DNA of 64,000 bases from Streptomyces sp. NBC_01788 (GTDB lineage: Bacteria > Actinomycetota > Actinomycetes > Streptomycetales > Streptomycetaceae), in contig NZ_CP109090.1 of NCBI RefSeq assembly GCF_035917575.1, positions 6,820,001-6,884,000 on the forward strand. The letters run 5' to 3'. The notes beneath the pieces are model-generated. The model saw nothing but the letters and a program-made list of their open reading frames with translations, was not told the origin of the DNA and did not search any database. The first letter of the stretch is position 1. Each line of letters opens with the position of its first letter. Shown one piece after another: positions 43,531 through 54,276 of the stretch. The position numbers and the translations under genes are program-made.

Positions 43531-44355
43531 TCACGCGGCCCGCGCCGTCTCCAGCATCGTCTCGACGGGTTCCGTGACCGGGGCCGCGACGGACTCCTTG
43601 CGGCGGGCCTCCCTCGTCACGCCGGCGTCGGCAGCCGCCCCTACCCGCGACGTCCGCCACAGCCACAGCACGTCCCGGCCGAACGACCACACCAGCAGGC
43701 CGAGCGCCAGCAGCACCACGCCGGCGGTGGCCGGCAGGGGCAGCAGGTCCGATCCGGCGAGCAGCAGGAAGACGCCCTGGAGCGCGGCGACCGTCTTGCG
43801 GGCGGTGCTCGGCGGCAGGGGCGCGTTCAGCCAGGGCAGCACGCGGGCGGCGGCGACGAAGACGTAGCGCATACCGCCGATCAGCAGCACCCACGGGCCG
43901 AGCATCGTCGAGACGTACACGCTGAGCACCAGGATCAGGAACGCGTCCACCTCCATGTCGAAGCGGGCGCCGAGCGCCGTGGAGGTGCCCGTGCGGCGGG
44001 CCACCTTGCCGTCGACGCCGTCCAGGATCAGGGCCACCGCCGTCAGCGCGACCAGCAGCGACACCGGCGGCGCGCTCTCGAAGGAGTCCGCGACCAGCGC
44101 CGTCACCCCACCCACGAGAACGGCCCGACCCAGGGTCACCCGGTTTGCCGGGCCGAAGGAGCGCGGCCGTGACCGGTGCAGGGCCCGGGAGAGCACCGCC
44201 CAGGTGGCGACCGCGAAGACCAGGCCGGTCACCCAGCCCGCGGGACCCATGCCGATCGCCGGGCCGAGCAGGGCCAGCAACAGGATCTGAGCGCCCGCTC
44301 CCACCGCGGTCTCCTGCTGGACCAGCCGTGCGTCGTAAGTGTTGTTCAGGGCCAC
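43531..44355 (-). CDS. CDP-alcohol phosphatidyltransferase family protein
   Basis: A 274-residue membrane enzyme with about six helices. The catalytic motif DGxDGxxAR...GxxxDxxxD is complete: D112, D115, G116, A119, R120, G129, D133, D137. The family transfers a phospho-alcohol from a CDP carrier to a second alcohol, making phospholipids or phosphoinositol-like heads. The extra N-terminal 60 residues and Ala-rich tail are variable. It is divergent from the MDR dehydrogenase across a 109-bp promoter region and probably belongs to the same pathway. Confidence 0.88.
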   Translation of the reverse strand: MALNNTYDARLVQQETAVGAGAQILLLALLGPAIGMGPAGWVTGLVFAVATWAVLSRALHRSRPRSFGPANRVTLGRAVLVGGVTALVADSFESAPPVSLLVALTAVALILDGVDGKVARRTGTSTALGARFDMEVDAFLILVLSVYVSTMLGPWVLLIGGMRYVFVAAARVLPWLNAPLPPSTARKTVAALQGVFLLLAGSDLLPLPATAGVVLLALGLLVWSFGRDVLWLWRTSRVGAAADAGVTREARRKESVAAPVTEPVETMLETARAA

Positions 44356-44464
44356 CGAACACCCTCCGGCGAGTGACAGAGTCGATCAACGCCGCGTACG
44401 TTGTCCGCGGCCTGTGCACACCTCGGTACGTGAACAACTTCCCGATCGTTCAGGAGGATTCTTG

Positions 44465-45448
44465 ATGAACCGCTCCGCGCGTTCCTTCTGGCTGACCTCG
44501 CCCGGCCGCGGCGAGATACGCCCGACGGACCTTCCGGAACCCGCTCCGGGCGAGGTGGTCGTCCGCGCGCTGTACTCCGGGATCAGCCGCGGCACGGAGA
44601 CGCTCGTGTTCCGCGGCCAGGTGCCCGAGAACCAGTACGACGCCATGCGGGCGCCGTTCCAGGAGGGCGACTTCCCCGGCCCGGTGAAGTACGGCTACCT
44701 CAGCGTGGGCGTCGTGGAGGAGGGCCCGCCGGAGCTGACCGGGCGCACGGTCTTCTGCCTCCATCCGCACCAGAGCCGCTACGTCGTACCGGCGAGCGCG
44801 GTCACCTGCGTGCCGGAGAACGTGCCGGCCGGGCGGGCGGTGCTCGCGGGCACGATCGAGACCGCCGTGAACGCGCTGTGGGACGCCGCGCCCCTGGTGG
44901 GCGACCGCATCGCCGTCGTCGGCGGCGGCATGGTGGGCTGCTCGGTGGCCGCCCTGCTGGCCCGGTTCCCCGGCGTGCGCGTGCAGCTCGTCGACGCCGA
45001 CCCGGCCCGCGCCGAGGTCGCCGACGCGCTCGGCGTGGGCTTCGCGTCGCCCGGGGACGCGCTCGGCGACTGCGACCTCGTGGTGCACGCCAGCGCCACC
45101 GAGCAGGGCCTCGCCCGCGCGCTGGAACTGCTCACCCCCGAGGGCACCGTCCTCGAACTGAGCTGGTACGGCGACCGGCGCGTCGCCCTCCCGCTCGGCG
45201 AGGCCTTCCACTCCCGTCGACTCGTCATCCGCAGCAGCCAGGTCGGCACCGTCTCCCCGGCCCGGCGCTCCAGCCGCACGTACGCCGACCGGCTGGCCCT
45301 CGCGCTCGACCTGCTCGCCGACCCGGCGCTCGACGCCCTCGTCACCGGGGAGAGCGCGTTCGAGGAACTGCCTCAGGTGATGCCGAGGCTCGCCTCCGGG
45401 GAGATCCCGGCCCTGTGCCACCGGGTCAGGTACGGCGACCGATCATGA
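44465..45448 (+). CDS. Zinc-less MDR dehydrogenase
   Basis: A 327-residue medium-chain dehydrogenase/reductase. The NAD(P) Rossmann motif is VVGGGMVGCSVAALLARF (about 155-172), with VDAD ending strand 2. The catalytic-zinc Cys is absent: the usual CGxCGTD region reads SGISRGTET, as in the BchC-like subgroup. It probably oxidises or reduces a sugar or polyol intermediate. AGGAGG precedes the ATG at 44465. It opens the plus-strand operon. Confidence 0.88.
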   Translation: MNRSARSFWLTSPGRGEIRPTDLPEPAPGEVVVRALYSGISRGTETLVFRGQVPENQYDAMRAPFQEGDFPGPVKYGYLSVGVVEEGPPELTGRTVFCLHPHQSRYVVPASAVTCVPENVPAGRAVLAGTIETAVNALWDAAPLVGDRIAVVGGGMVGCSVAALLARFPGVRVQLVDADPARAEVADALGVGFASPGDALGDCDLVVHASATEQGLARALELLTPEGTVLELSWYGDRRVALPLGEAFHSRRLVIRSSQVGTVSPARRSSRTYADRLALALDLLADPALDALVTGESAFEELPQVMPRLASGEIPALCHRVRYGDRS

Positions 45449-45500
45449 CGGATCGTCCGGTCGGGGACGGCAAGAGCGCCTGACCTTGAGAAAAGAGTGA

Positions 45501-47175
<1,675 letters not shown>

Positions 47176-47179
<4 letters not shown>

Positions 47180-48297
47180 CCACACCGGACACGTCCACGG
47201 AGATCGCCGGGCTCACCGGCACCATCCCGGGCCGGCCCGGCCCGCGGGAGCGGTCCGCCCCCGCCACGGGCGTGGCAGGGCGGCCGCTCCCGGACGCGGC
47301 GCGGCTCGCAGGAAAGGAACTCTCGGACATGGCGGATTCCGGCGCTCTCTCCCCACTTGCGGCTCAGGACACCGTGTCCCCGGAGGTGATTCCGGGGGCC
47401 GGGCCCGCTCAGCGGCCCGGTGAGCGGGCCACCGTGAGGCTTCGGGAGGACGAGGCGCACGAGGAGCCGCCCCGGTACGCGCCCGAGTGGTTGCAGCTCC
47501 GCGAGGCTGTGGACGCCACCGCGCGGGCCACCGAGCTACTCGATCCGCTGCGCATCCGGCTGGCGAACCTGCCGATCCGGCACGGTGGGCTCGTCGTGCA
47601 CGACCTGGGGTGCGGCACCGGCTCGATGGGCCGCTGGCTCGCCCCCCGGCTGGACGGCGCCCAGCACTGGGTCCTGCACGACCGCGACCCCTACCTGCTG
47701 CACTTCGCCGCCGTGGCCTCCCCGCGCGCAGCCGCCGACGGCAGCCGGGTCACCGTGGAGACACGGCGCGGCGACGTGGACCGGCTCACCCCGGACGCCC
47801 TGTCCGGAGCGTCCCTGGTCACGGCCTCGGCGCTGCTGGACGTCCTGACCCGCGAGGAGATCGACACCCTCGCCGCGGCCTGCGCCGGAGCGGGCTGCCC
47901 CGCGCTCCTTACGCTCTCGGTGGCCGGCCGGGTCGAACTGACCCCGGCCGATCCGCTGGACGCCGAGATCACCGAGGCGTTCAACGCCCACCAGCGGCGT
48001 ACGGGACTGCTCGGTCCCGACGCGGTCGAGGTGGCCTGCGAGGCCTTCGCCGCACACGGCGCCACCGTACGGGTGCACCCGAGCCCCTGGCGGCTCGGCC
48101 CCGACCAGCGCGAACTGACCGCCCAGTGGCTGCGCGGCTGGGTCGGCGCGGCCGTCGAACAGCGTCCCGAGCTGAAGCCGCGCGCCGACCGCTACCTCGC
48201 CGACCGTCTGGAGGCCTGCGCGGCGGGGGAGTTGCAGGTCGTCGTGCACCACAACGACCTCCTGGCGCTGTCCCGGCCGACGGACCGTGCCGCATGA
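47176..48297 (+). CDS. Class I SAM-dependent methyltransferase
   Basis: A 373-residue protein. The first 100 residues are Pro/Gly/Glu-rich and probably disordered. The SAM motif I is VVHDLGCGTGSMG (about 136-148), and DRDPYLLHFAA follows as motif II. The substrate is unknown. It overlaps its neighbours by four bases on both sides. Confidence 0.87.
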
Positions 48298-49559
48298 GCG
48301 CCCAGACGGTGAACGCACCTCGCGTGCGCGACCGGGAGGCGGGTGCGGGGGAGGGGGCGTCCAACGCCTCCCGCGCGCACGGCACATCCGCCGACGACCG
48401 CGCTCGCACCCCTCTCGTCGCCGCGCTCTCCCGCCTCAACACCCGTGCCGTGCGAACCCACTTCGGCACCGTCGCCGGAGTCGCCATCCTTGCCGTCCTG
48501 CTGTGGCGGCTGGGCACCGGTGTCTTCCTGGACGGGCTGCGGCGGATCGACACGCCGACGCTCCTCGTGGCGCTCGGTATCGGGCTGGTCACCACCGTGT
48601 TCAGCGCCTGGCGCTGGCAGTTGGTGGCCCGCGGACTGCGCATCCGGCTGCCGCTCGGCCCTGCGGTGGCCGACTACTACCGCGCGCTGTTCCTGAACGC
48701 GGCGCTGCCCGGCGGTGTCCTGGGCGACGTGCACCGGGCGGTGCGGCACGGGCAGAGCGCCGGCGACCTGGGACGCGGCGTGCGGGCCGTCGTCCTCGAA
48801 CGGGTCGCCGGACAGATCGCGCTCGCCGTCACCGGCGCGGCCGTCCTGCTCGCCCTGCCGTCCCCCGTGCGCGACCAGACGCGGCACTTCGTGGCGTTGC
48901 TCGCGTTCGCCGCCGCCGGCGCGTTCGCCATCGTCCTCGCCCTGCGGATGAACCGCGCGCCCTCGCGGCGTGGACAGGCCCTGCGCCGCACCCTCGCCGA
49001 GGCCCGCGAGGGGCTGCTGTCCCGCCGCAACGGGCCGGGCGTCGCGCTGTCCTCGGCCGTCGTCCTGGCCGGGCACATCGTGATGTTCGTGGTCGCCGCG
49101 CACGTCGCCGGCCCCGCGACCCCGGTGCTCGTGCTGCTGCCCCTGGCGGTCCTCGCACTGGTCGCCATGGGACTGCCGCTGAACGTCGGCGGGTTCGGGC
49201 CCCGCGAGGGCGTGGCCGCCTGGGCGTTCGGCGCGGCCGGACTCGGCGCGAGCACCGGAGTGACCGTGGCCGTGGTGTACGGGGTGCTCAGCTTCGTCGC
49301 CAGCCTGCCGGGGGCGCTCGTCCTCGTCGTCCGCTGGTACACCGCGATGCGCGCCGGGTCCCGCCCCGCCGAACCCGCCCCGGAACCCGGCCGCGCGTCC
49401 GACGGGGACTATCCGCGTCCGCTCTCCGGCAATCCGGGGTCCTCGGAAGTGAGCAGCGAGAAATACGGACCGAAGGCGGCCGCAAGGCCGTTCAGCAGTT
49501 CCTCGCCCTTTTCCGCGGAACCCAGGGAGGGACGCCCGATGACACCCGATTCGGTATAG
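48294..49559 (+). CDS. Lysylphosphatidylglycerol synthase TM-region / flippase-like protein
   Basis: A 421-residue integral membrane protein with about eight helices of the LPG_synthase_TM (UPF0104) family, including the PGGVLGDVHRAVRHG and GGFGPREGVAAWAFG motifs. Related domains translocate lipid-linked molecules. The C-terminal 60 residues are soluble. The last 151 bp overlap the convergent creatininase gene; the reading frame stays open and the stop is at TAG 49559, but the extra tail (after about residue 360) looks unconserved. Confidence 0.85.
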   Translation: MSAQTVNAPRVRDREAGAGEGASNASRAHGTSADDRARTPLVAALSRLNTRAVRTHFGTVAGVAILAVLLWRLGTGVFLDGLRRIDTPTLLVALGIGLVTTVFSAWRWQLVARGLRIRLPLGPAVADYYRALFLNAALPGGVLGDVHRAVRHGQSAGDLGRGVRAVVLERVAGQIALAVTGAAVLLALPSPVRDQTRHFVALLAFAAAGAFAIVLALRMNRAPSRRGQALRRTLAEAREGLLSRRNGPGVALSSAVVLAGHIVMFVVAAHVAGPATPVLVLLPLAVLALVAMGLPLNVGGFGPREGVAAWAFGAAGLGASTGVTVAVVYGVLSFVASLPGALVLVVRWYTAMRAGSRPAEPAPEPGRASDGDYPRPLSGNPGSSEVSSEKYGPKAAARPFSSSSPFSAEPREGRPMTPDSV

Positions 49560-50197
49560 GCGGACATTCCGGTGGTGAGCAGATGCCGCCGGTCGTCCGC
49601 GACGAAATCGGCGGACTCGTAACCGGCCCGGACCATTTCCGGATGAGCGTGCAGAAGAATGGAGGTCTCGATTTCCCCCGCGTGCATGTCGGTGAGCGGC
49701 GAGGTGCGCACCCCGGCCGCGTCGAGGGCCGTCTGCCAGTCCTCCGCGGCGGGGAACAGCGCGAGGCGCTCACCGCGCGCGGAGGCCTCCTGAACGACGT
49801 TGCCCAGCACGTAGTTCCCGCCGTGACCGTTGACGACCACCAGGGCCTCGACGCCGGAGCGGCGCAGTGAGTCCGCGATGTCCCGCACCACCGCATGAAG
49901 GGTCACGGAGGAGATGCTGACGGTTCCCGGCCAGGCGGCGTGCTCGTGCGAGCAGGAGATCGTCACCGGTGGAAGGAGGTGCACCGGGTACGCGTCGGCG
50001 ATCCGGCGTGCGATGGCGCAGGCGACCAGCGTGTCGGTCGCCAACGGGAGGTACGGTCCGTGCTGTTCGAAACTGCCCACCGGCAGGACGGCCACCTGCC
50101 GTGAGAGGTCCGCCCCCCGCGCCCGTACGTCTTGCGTGGTGTCCGCCGGCAACGGACCATGTGCCGTCGGCCTCGGCCGCGTTTCCGAACCACTCAT
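49409..50197 (-). CDS. Creatininase-family amidohydrolase, candidate FAPy deformylase
   Basis: A 262-residue enzyme of the creatininase superfamily, which hydrolyses cyclic or formyl amides at a dinuclear metal site. Likely ligands are E and H in SFEQHGPYLP, D in LATDTL, H in NGHGGN and E in HAGEIETS. Archaeal ArfB, the FAPy deformylase, belongs to this superfamily. It is divergent (38-bp gap) from a GTP cyclohydrolase II predicted to stop at FAPy, so it may remove that formyl group. MftE-type peptidase is the other option, but no mycofactocin genes are present. Confidence 0.88.
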   Translation of the reverse strand: MSGSETRPRPTAHGPLPADTTQDVRARGADLSRQVAVLPVGSFEQHGPYLPLATDTLVACAIARRIADAYPVHLLPPVTISCSHEHAAWPGTVSISSVTLHAVVRDIADSLRRSGVEALVVVNGHGGNYVLGNVVQEASARGERLALFPAAEDWQTALDAAGVRTSPLTDMHAGEIETSILLHAHPEMVRAGYESADFVADDRRHLLTTGMSAYTESGVIGRPSLGSAEKGEELLNGLAAAFGPYFSLLTSEDPGLPESGRG

Positions 50198-50235
50198 TGT
50201 TTTCCGGCCTTTCGTCTCTGCTTAGGAATCAGATC

Positions 50236-50895
50236 ATGACAGAAGACCTCGCCGTACTCGGCAAGAAGTCGTCCCGGCGCACTGGTGTGGAGCGCGTCGT
50301 GAATGCCCCGCTGCCCACCGTGTACGGGCAATTCCAGGCGGTCGGCTACCTGGACCACGACCGCGGCGACGAACAAGTCGCCCTGGTGCACGGCGACATC
50401 GGAACCGACCGGGTCCTGGTGCGGCTGCACTCGGAGTGCCTCACCGGGGACGCGTTCGGCTCCCAGCACTGCGAGTGCGGCGACCAGCTCGCCGCCGCGC
50501 TGCGCGCCGTCGTCGCCGAAGGCAGCGGCATCGTCGTCTACTTGCGAGGCCACGAGGGCCGCGGCATCGGGCTGCTCGCCAAGCTGCGGGCGATGGCCCT
50601 GCAGGCGGAGGGCTTGGACACGGTCGAGGCAAACCTCGCGCTCGGCCTGCCGGTCGACGCCCGCGACTACGGCGTGGCCGCCGGGATGCTGCACGACCTG
50701 GGTGTGCGCTCGGTGCGCCTGATGTCCAACAACCCGCGCAAGCGTGAGGCGTTGGTGCAGCACGGCATCCAAGTCGCCGAGACGGTACCGTTGCTGATCC
50801 CGCCGTGCGAGAGCAACATCACCTACCTGCGCACCAAGCGGGAACGGCTCGACCACCACCTGCCCCACCTGGACGCGGTGGCGCACCTGTCCTGA
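50236..50895 (+). CDS. ribA: GTP cyclohydrolase II homologue with Met120 (predicted FAPy-forming)
   Basis: A 219-residue single-domain GCH II without a RibB half. Zn ligands are C68, C79 and C81 (SECLTGD, QHCECGDQ), and the catalytic segment is RGHEGRGIGL. The Tyr of KxRAYALQ that supports formate release in normal RibA is Met here (KLRAMALQ, M120). In S. coelicolor SCO6655 the Met form is reported, from memory, to yield the formylated FAPy nucleotide. It is therefore probably not the housekeeping riboflavin enzyme. AGGAA precedes the ATG at 50236. Confidence 0.92.
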   Translation: MTEDLAVLGKKSSRRTGVERVVNAPLPTVYGQFQAVGYLDHDRGDEQVALVHGDIGTDRVLVRLHSECLTGDAFGSQHCECGDQLAAALRAVVAEGSGIVVYLRGHEGRGIGLLAKLRAMALQAEGLDTVEANLALGLPVDARDYGVAAGMLHDLGVRSVRLMSNNPRKREALVQHGIQVAETVPLLIPPCESNITYLRTKRERLDHHLPHLDAVAHLS

Positions 50896-50975
50896 AGCCG
50901 GGCAGCCCGGCACCGCACGACGGCCGGACCCGGGCCGGGACGCACCCGGCCGGCAGCCGGCGACGAAGCGGGAAA

Positions 50976-50995
50976 CCCGGCGGGCGACCGCCGGG
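50976..50995. terminator. Possible terminator after ribA homologue
   Basis: CCCGGCGG (50976-50983) and CCGCCGGG (50988-50995) form a perfect 8-bp stem with loop GCGA, 81 bp after the stop. Confidence 0.4.
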
Positions 50996-51080
50996 ATCCC
51001 CCGCCCACTTCGCCCCGGACCCGGGGGCGGGGAAGCGGCCACGGGGAATGCGCGGCCCGGCCCCGCTGGTTGACCGGAGT

Positions 51081-51542
51081 ATGACTCAGGACACGCCGTA
51101 CGACGCCGCACAGGAAGCCCTGCTCGCGCTGCTCTCGGAAAGCCGCGGCGGGGTACTGGTCACGCTCAAGCGGGACGGCCGGCCCCAGCTTTCGAACGTC
51201 GCGCACGCCTACGACCCGGACGGGCGGGTCATCCGCGTCTCGCTCACCGACGACCGCGCCAAGACCCGCAATCTGCGCCGGGACCCGCGGGCGTCCTACC
51301 ACGTCACCAGCCCGGACCGGTGGGCCTACACGGTCGCCGAGGGCACCGCGGACCTGTCACCGGTCGCCGCGGACCCGTACGACGAGACCGTCGAGGAACT
51401 GGTACGCCTCTACCGGGAGATCCTCGGCGAGCACCCCGACTGGGACGACTACCGCGCCACCATGGTCCGCGACCGCCGCCTGGTGCTCCGCCTGCGGGTG
51501 GACCGGGCCTACGGCATCCCCAAGCGCGCCGCCGACGGGTGA
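51081..51542 (+). CDS. PPOX-class F420-dependent oxidoreductase
   Basis: A 153-residue split-barrel flavin/F420-binding protein. It has [18 protein letters not shown] in strands 1-2 and [16 protein letters not shown] in the phosphate-binding part, both typical of the FDOR-B class that reduces cofactors or xenobiotics with F420H2. Cofactor choice cannot be proved by eye. It ends in a 34-bp convergent overlap with the dehydrogenase gene. Confidence 0.85.
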   Translation: MTQDTPYDAAQEALLALLSESRGGVLVTLKRDGRPQLSNVAHAYDPDGRVIRVSLTDDRAKTRNLRRDPRASYHVTSPDRWAYTVAEGTADLSPVAADPYDETVEELVRLYREILGEHPDWDDYRATMVRDRRLVLRLRVDRAYGIPKRAADG

Positions 51543-52438
51543 GACGGGAGCGGGGCCGGGTCGACATCCGCACGCGTGCGGCTCTCGATCGCCCGCAGGA
51601 CCGCCACCATGTCCTGGCCGCCGTGGCCGAGCGACACGGTCTCCTCGAACAGGGCGTGGCACACGTCGAGCAGCGGGGAGGCGGTGCCGGACGCGCGTGC
51701 GGCCTCGGCGATCAGCCGGTTGTTCTTCAGCACGTCGAGGGCGGCGGCCTGGACGTCGAAGTCCCCGGCCAGCAGCTTGGGCGCCTTCATCCGCGAGACC
51801 GGGCTGGCCATCGGGCCCGCGTCGAGGACGTCGAGGAACAGGCGCGGGTCGAGCCCCTGCCGCTCGGCGAAGTGGAACGACTCGGTGAGTCCGGTCACCA
51901 GCGTGATCAGGAACAGGTTCACCGACAGCTTCGTCAGCAGCGCGCCCGGTGCGGGGCCGCACACGAACGTCTCCCGGCACAGGGGAGCGAGCAGCGGCCG
52001 TACGGTCCGTACCGCTCGCTCGTCACCGGCCAGCATCGCCACCAGCGCGCCGTTCTCCGCCGGTACGCGGGAGCCGGAGACGGGCGCCTCGACATAGCGC
52101 CCGCCCGCGTCCCGTACGTCGGACTCCAGTGCGCGTGAGTACGAGGGCGAGGTGGTGCCCATGTGGACGACCACCCGCCCGGCGACGCGCACGGGGAAGT
52201 CCGGCCCGCCGCGGCCGAGGGTCGCGTCGGTGGCGGTGTCGTCCGCCAGCATCAGGAGCACCACGTCCGAGCGGGCGAACACCTCGCCGGGGTCCGCCGC
52301 GACCTGGGCGCCGGCCGCGCGCAGCGGAGCGGTACGGGAGGCCGTGCGGTTCCACACGGTGAGGGGAGTGCCGGAGCGGGCCAGCCGGAGTGCCATGGGC
52401 TGCCCCATGACTCCGAGACCGATGAAGCCGACGTTCAC
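51509..52438 (-). CDS. NAD(P)-dependent beta-hydroxyacid dehydrogenase
   Basis: A 309-residue member of the 3-hydroxyisobutyrate dehydrogenase family. The Rossmann motif is [13 protein letters not shown] (about 4-16). The substrate motif is [15 protein letters not shown], and the catalytic Lys lies in [13 protein letters not shown]. The start is GTG 52438 (VNVGFIG). It is transcribed divergently from a TetR gene with paired operators between them, so it is the regulator's likely target. The substrate is not known. Confidence 0.9.
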   Translation of the reverse strand: MNVGFIGLGVMGQPMALRLARSGTPLTVWNRTASRTAPLRAAGAQVAADPGEVFARSDVVLLMLADDTATDATLGRGGPDFPVRVAGRVVVHMGTTSPSYSRALESDVRDAGGRYVEAPVSGSRVPAENGALVAMLAGDERAVRTVRPLLAPLCRETFVCGPAPGALLTKLSVNLFLITLVTGLTESFHFAERQGLDPRLFLDVLDAGPMASPVSRMKAPKLLAGDFDVQAAALDVLKNNRLIAEAARASGTASPLLDVCHALFEETVSLGHGGQDMVAVLRAIESRTRADVDPAPLPSHPSAARLGMP

Positions 52439-52468
52439 GAGGACCGCCCTGAGGTTCGGGACCGTTCT

Positions 52469-52509
52469 ATGACGGCGGTCATAGTAGCGCCGCTCATGAC
52501 GGCGGTCAT
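52469..52509. promoter_or_regulatory. Paired TetR-type operators
   Basis: ATGACGGCGGTCAT occurs at 52469-52482 and again, exactly, at 52496-52509; each is an imperfect palindrome (ATGAC-N4-GTCAT). The copies are 27 bp apart in the 112-bp divergent intergenic region. Confidence 0.8.
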
Positions 52510-52550
52510 AGGGTGGGGCGCGAGACGCGTACGGAGCCGGGAGGCCGACG

Positions 52551-53141
52551 ATGACGGGCACCGAGCGGGGGCCGCGTGAGCGGATGGTGTTCAGCGCGGC
52601 CCAGCTCATCCGGCGCGACGGCGTGGGCGCGACCGGGATGCGGGAGGTGGCCGCCCACGCCGGGGCGCCCCGCGGATCCCTCCAGCACTACTTCCCGGGC
52701 GGCAAGGAACAGCTGGTCAACGAGGCGGTGGCGTGGGCGGGCCAGTACGCGGGCCGGCGCGTCGCGCGCTTCATGGCGGGCATGGCCGAGCCGACGCCGG
52801 GCGGGTTGTTCGCCGCGATGGTCGGGCAGTGGACCGACGAGTACGAGACGGCCGGCTCCCTCTCGGGGTGCCCGGTCGCCGCGGCGACGGTGGACTGCGC
52901 CTCGACCCGCGCGTCCACCCGGGAGGCGACCGCCGCCGCGTTCACGGCCTGGCGGTCGCCGGTCGCCGAGGCCCTGACGAGCATGGGCGTACCACCCGAA
53001 CGGGCCGAGCCCCTGGCCACCCTGATGATCAGCTCCCTGGAAGGCGCGATCATCCTCTCCCGCGCCGAAGGAAACGTGGACCCCCTGAAAACGGTGTCCC
53101 ACGAACTGACCCCGCTCCTGAACGCGGCCGTGGCTCACTGA
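52551..53141 (+). CDS. TetR-family repressor
   Basis: A 196-residue protein. The N-terminal helix-turn-helix reads [23 protein letters not shown] (about 26-48), and a C-terminal ligand-binding helical domain (LmrA/YxaF-like) follows. It probably binds the two ATGACGGCGGTCAT sites directly upstream and controls itself and the divergent dehydrogenase. Confidence 0.9.
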   Translation: MTGTERGPRERMVFSAAQLIRRDGVGATGMREVAAHAGAPRGSLQHYFPGGKEQLVNEAVAWAGQYAGRRVARFMAGMAEPTPGGLFAAMVGQWTDEYETAGSLSGCPVAAATVDCASTRASTREATAAAFTAWRSPVAEALTSMGVPPERAEPLATLMISSLEGAIILSRAEGNVDPLKTVSHELTPLLNAAVAH

Positions 53142-53339
53142 CACCGCCTCCCCGCCACGCCCGGACCGCGACACGGCGCCTCGAAGGCACACCTGCGCCT
53201 GGGGCCGGCGGGGCGAGCGTGGGCGGCGGGACCAGGACCGGGCACCCGGCGGGGAGCGCCCCGGACACGCCCGTGCGTGCTGCCGCGCGGCCCCCGCCGC
53301 CTCGCTCGCCGTGGGCACGTCCTGGGCCGCGGGCCGGGG

Positions 53340-54248
53340 TCAGGGCTTCTTCGGCTCGTGCGTCTGCGTCGCCTCCACCGCGTGGCCGCCGAACTGGTTG
53401 CGCAGGGCCGCGACCATCTTCATCTGGGGGGAGTCGTCCTGGCGGGAGGCGAAGCGGGCGAAGAGGGCGGCGGTGATCGCCGGCATCGGCACGGCGTGGT
53501 CGATGCCCGCCTCCACCGTCCAGCGGCCCTCGCCGGAGTCCTCCGCGTAGCCGCGCAGCTTCTTCAGGTGCTCGTCGTCGTCCAGGGCGTCGACGGCGAG
53601 GTCCAGGAGCCAGGAGCGGATGACGGTGCCCTGCGTCCAGGAGCGGAACACCTCGCGCACGTCGGTGACCGAGTCCACGGTCTCAAGGAGCTCCCAGCCC
53701 TCGGCGTAGGCCTGCATCATCGCGTACTCGATGCCGTTGTGGACCATCTTCGCGAAGTGCCCCGCGCCCACCTTGCCCGCGTGCACGAAGCCGTACGGGC
53801 CCTCCGGCTTGAGCGCGTCGAAGATCGGCTTCAGCCACCGGACGTGCTCCTCGTCGCCGCCCACCATCAGCGCGTAGCCGTTCTTCAGGCCCCACACGCC
53901 CCCGGAGACGCCCGCGTCGACGAAGCCGACGCCCCGCGCGTGCAACTGCTTGGCGTGCTTCTCGTCGTCCGTCCACCGGGAGTTGCCGCCGTCGACGACG
54001 ATGTCGCCGGGTTTGAGCAGGGTCGCCAGCTGGTCGATGGCCCCCTGGGTGGCCTCGCCGGCCGGCACCATCACCCAGACCACACGCGGTGCCTCCAGCC
54101 GGTCCACGAGCTCGACCAGGTCGTCCACGTCGGACAGCTCCGGATTGCGGTCGTAGCCCACCACGGTGAGGCCGGCGTCGCGGAGACGTTCCCGCATGTT
54201 GCCGCCCATCTTGCCGAGGCCGACGAGACCCAACTGCATCGATGCCAT
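53340..54248 (-). CDS. gnd: 6-phosphogluconate dehydrogenase, decarboxylating (short type)
   Basis: A 302-residue enzyme converting 6-phosphogluconate to ribulose-5-phosphate. Rossmann motif GLVGLGKMGGNM (7-18), substrate motif DGGNSRWTDD and VDAGVSGGVWGLKNGY, and catalytic Lys in KMVHNGIEYAMMQA. It is of the short GndA/YqeC-like class rather than the 470-residue dimeric type. It follows opcA by 28 bp in one operon. Start MASMQ at 54248; an internal ATG at 54239 is possible. Confidence 0.95.
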   Translation of the reverse strand: MASMQLGLVGLGKMGGNMRERLRDAGLTVVGYDRNPELSDVDDLVELVDRLEAPRVVWVMVPAGEATQGAIDQLATLLKPGDIVVDGGNSRWTDDEKHAKQLHARGVGFVDAGVSGGVWGLKNGYALMVGGDEEHVRWLKPIFDALKPEGPYGFVHAGKVGAGHFAKMVHNGIEYAMMQAYAEGWELLETVDSVTDVREVFRSWTQGTVIRSWLLDLAVDALDDDEHLKKLRGYAEDSGEGRWTVEAGIDHAVPMPAITAALFARFASRQDDSPQMKMVAALRNQFGGHAVEATQTHEPKKP

Positions 54249-54276
54249 CTCAGCTCACTTCCTGGATGTCGGACAT

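Noticed and set aside
42632..44437. 601-codon frame on the minus strand
   Set aside because: It overlaps the CDP-alcohol phosphotransferase in another frame; only a short stretch (42820-42976) is a real transposase remnant.
49409..50197. Mycofactocin peptidase MftE
   Set aside because: It is the same superfamily, but no mftA-mftD genes are present.
50236..50895. Housekeeping riboflavin biosynthesis gene
   Set aside because: It has no RibB half, rib neighbours or FMN riboswitch, and it has the Met variant of the key position.
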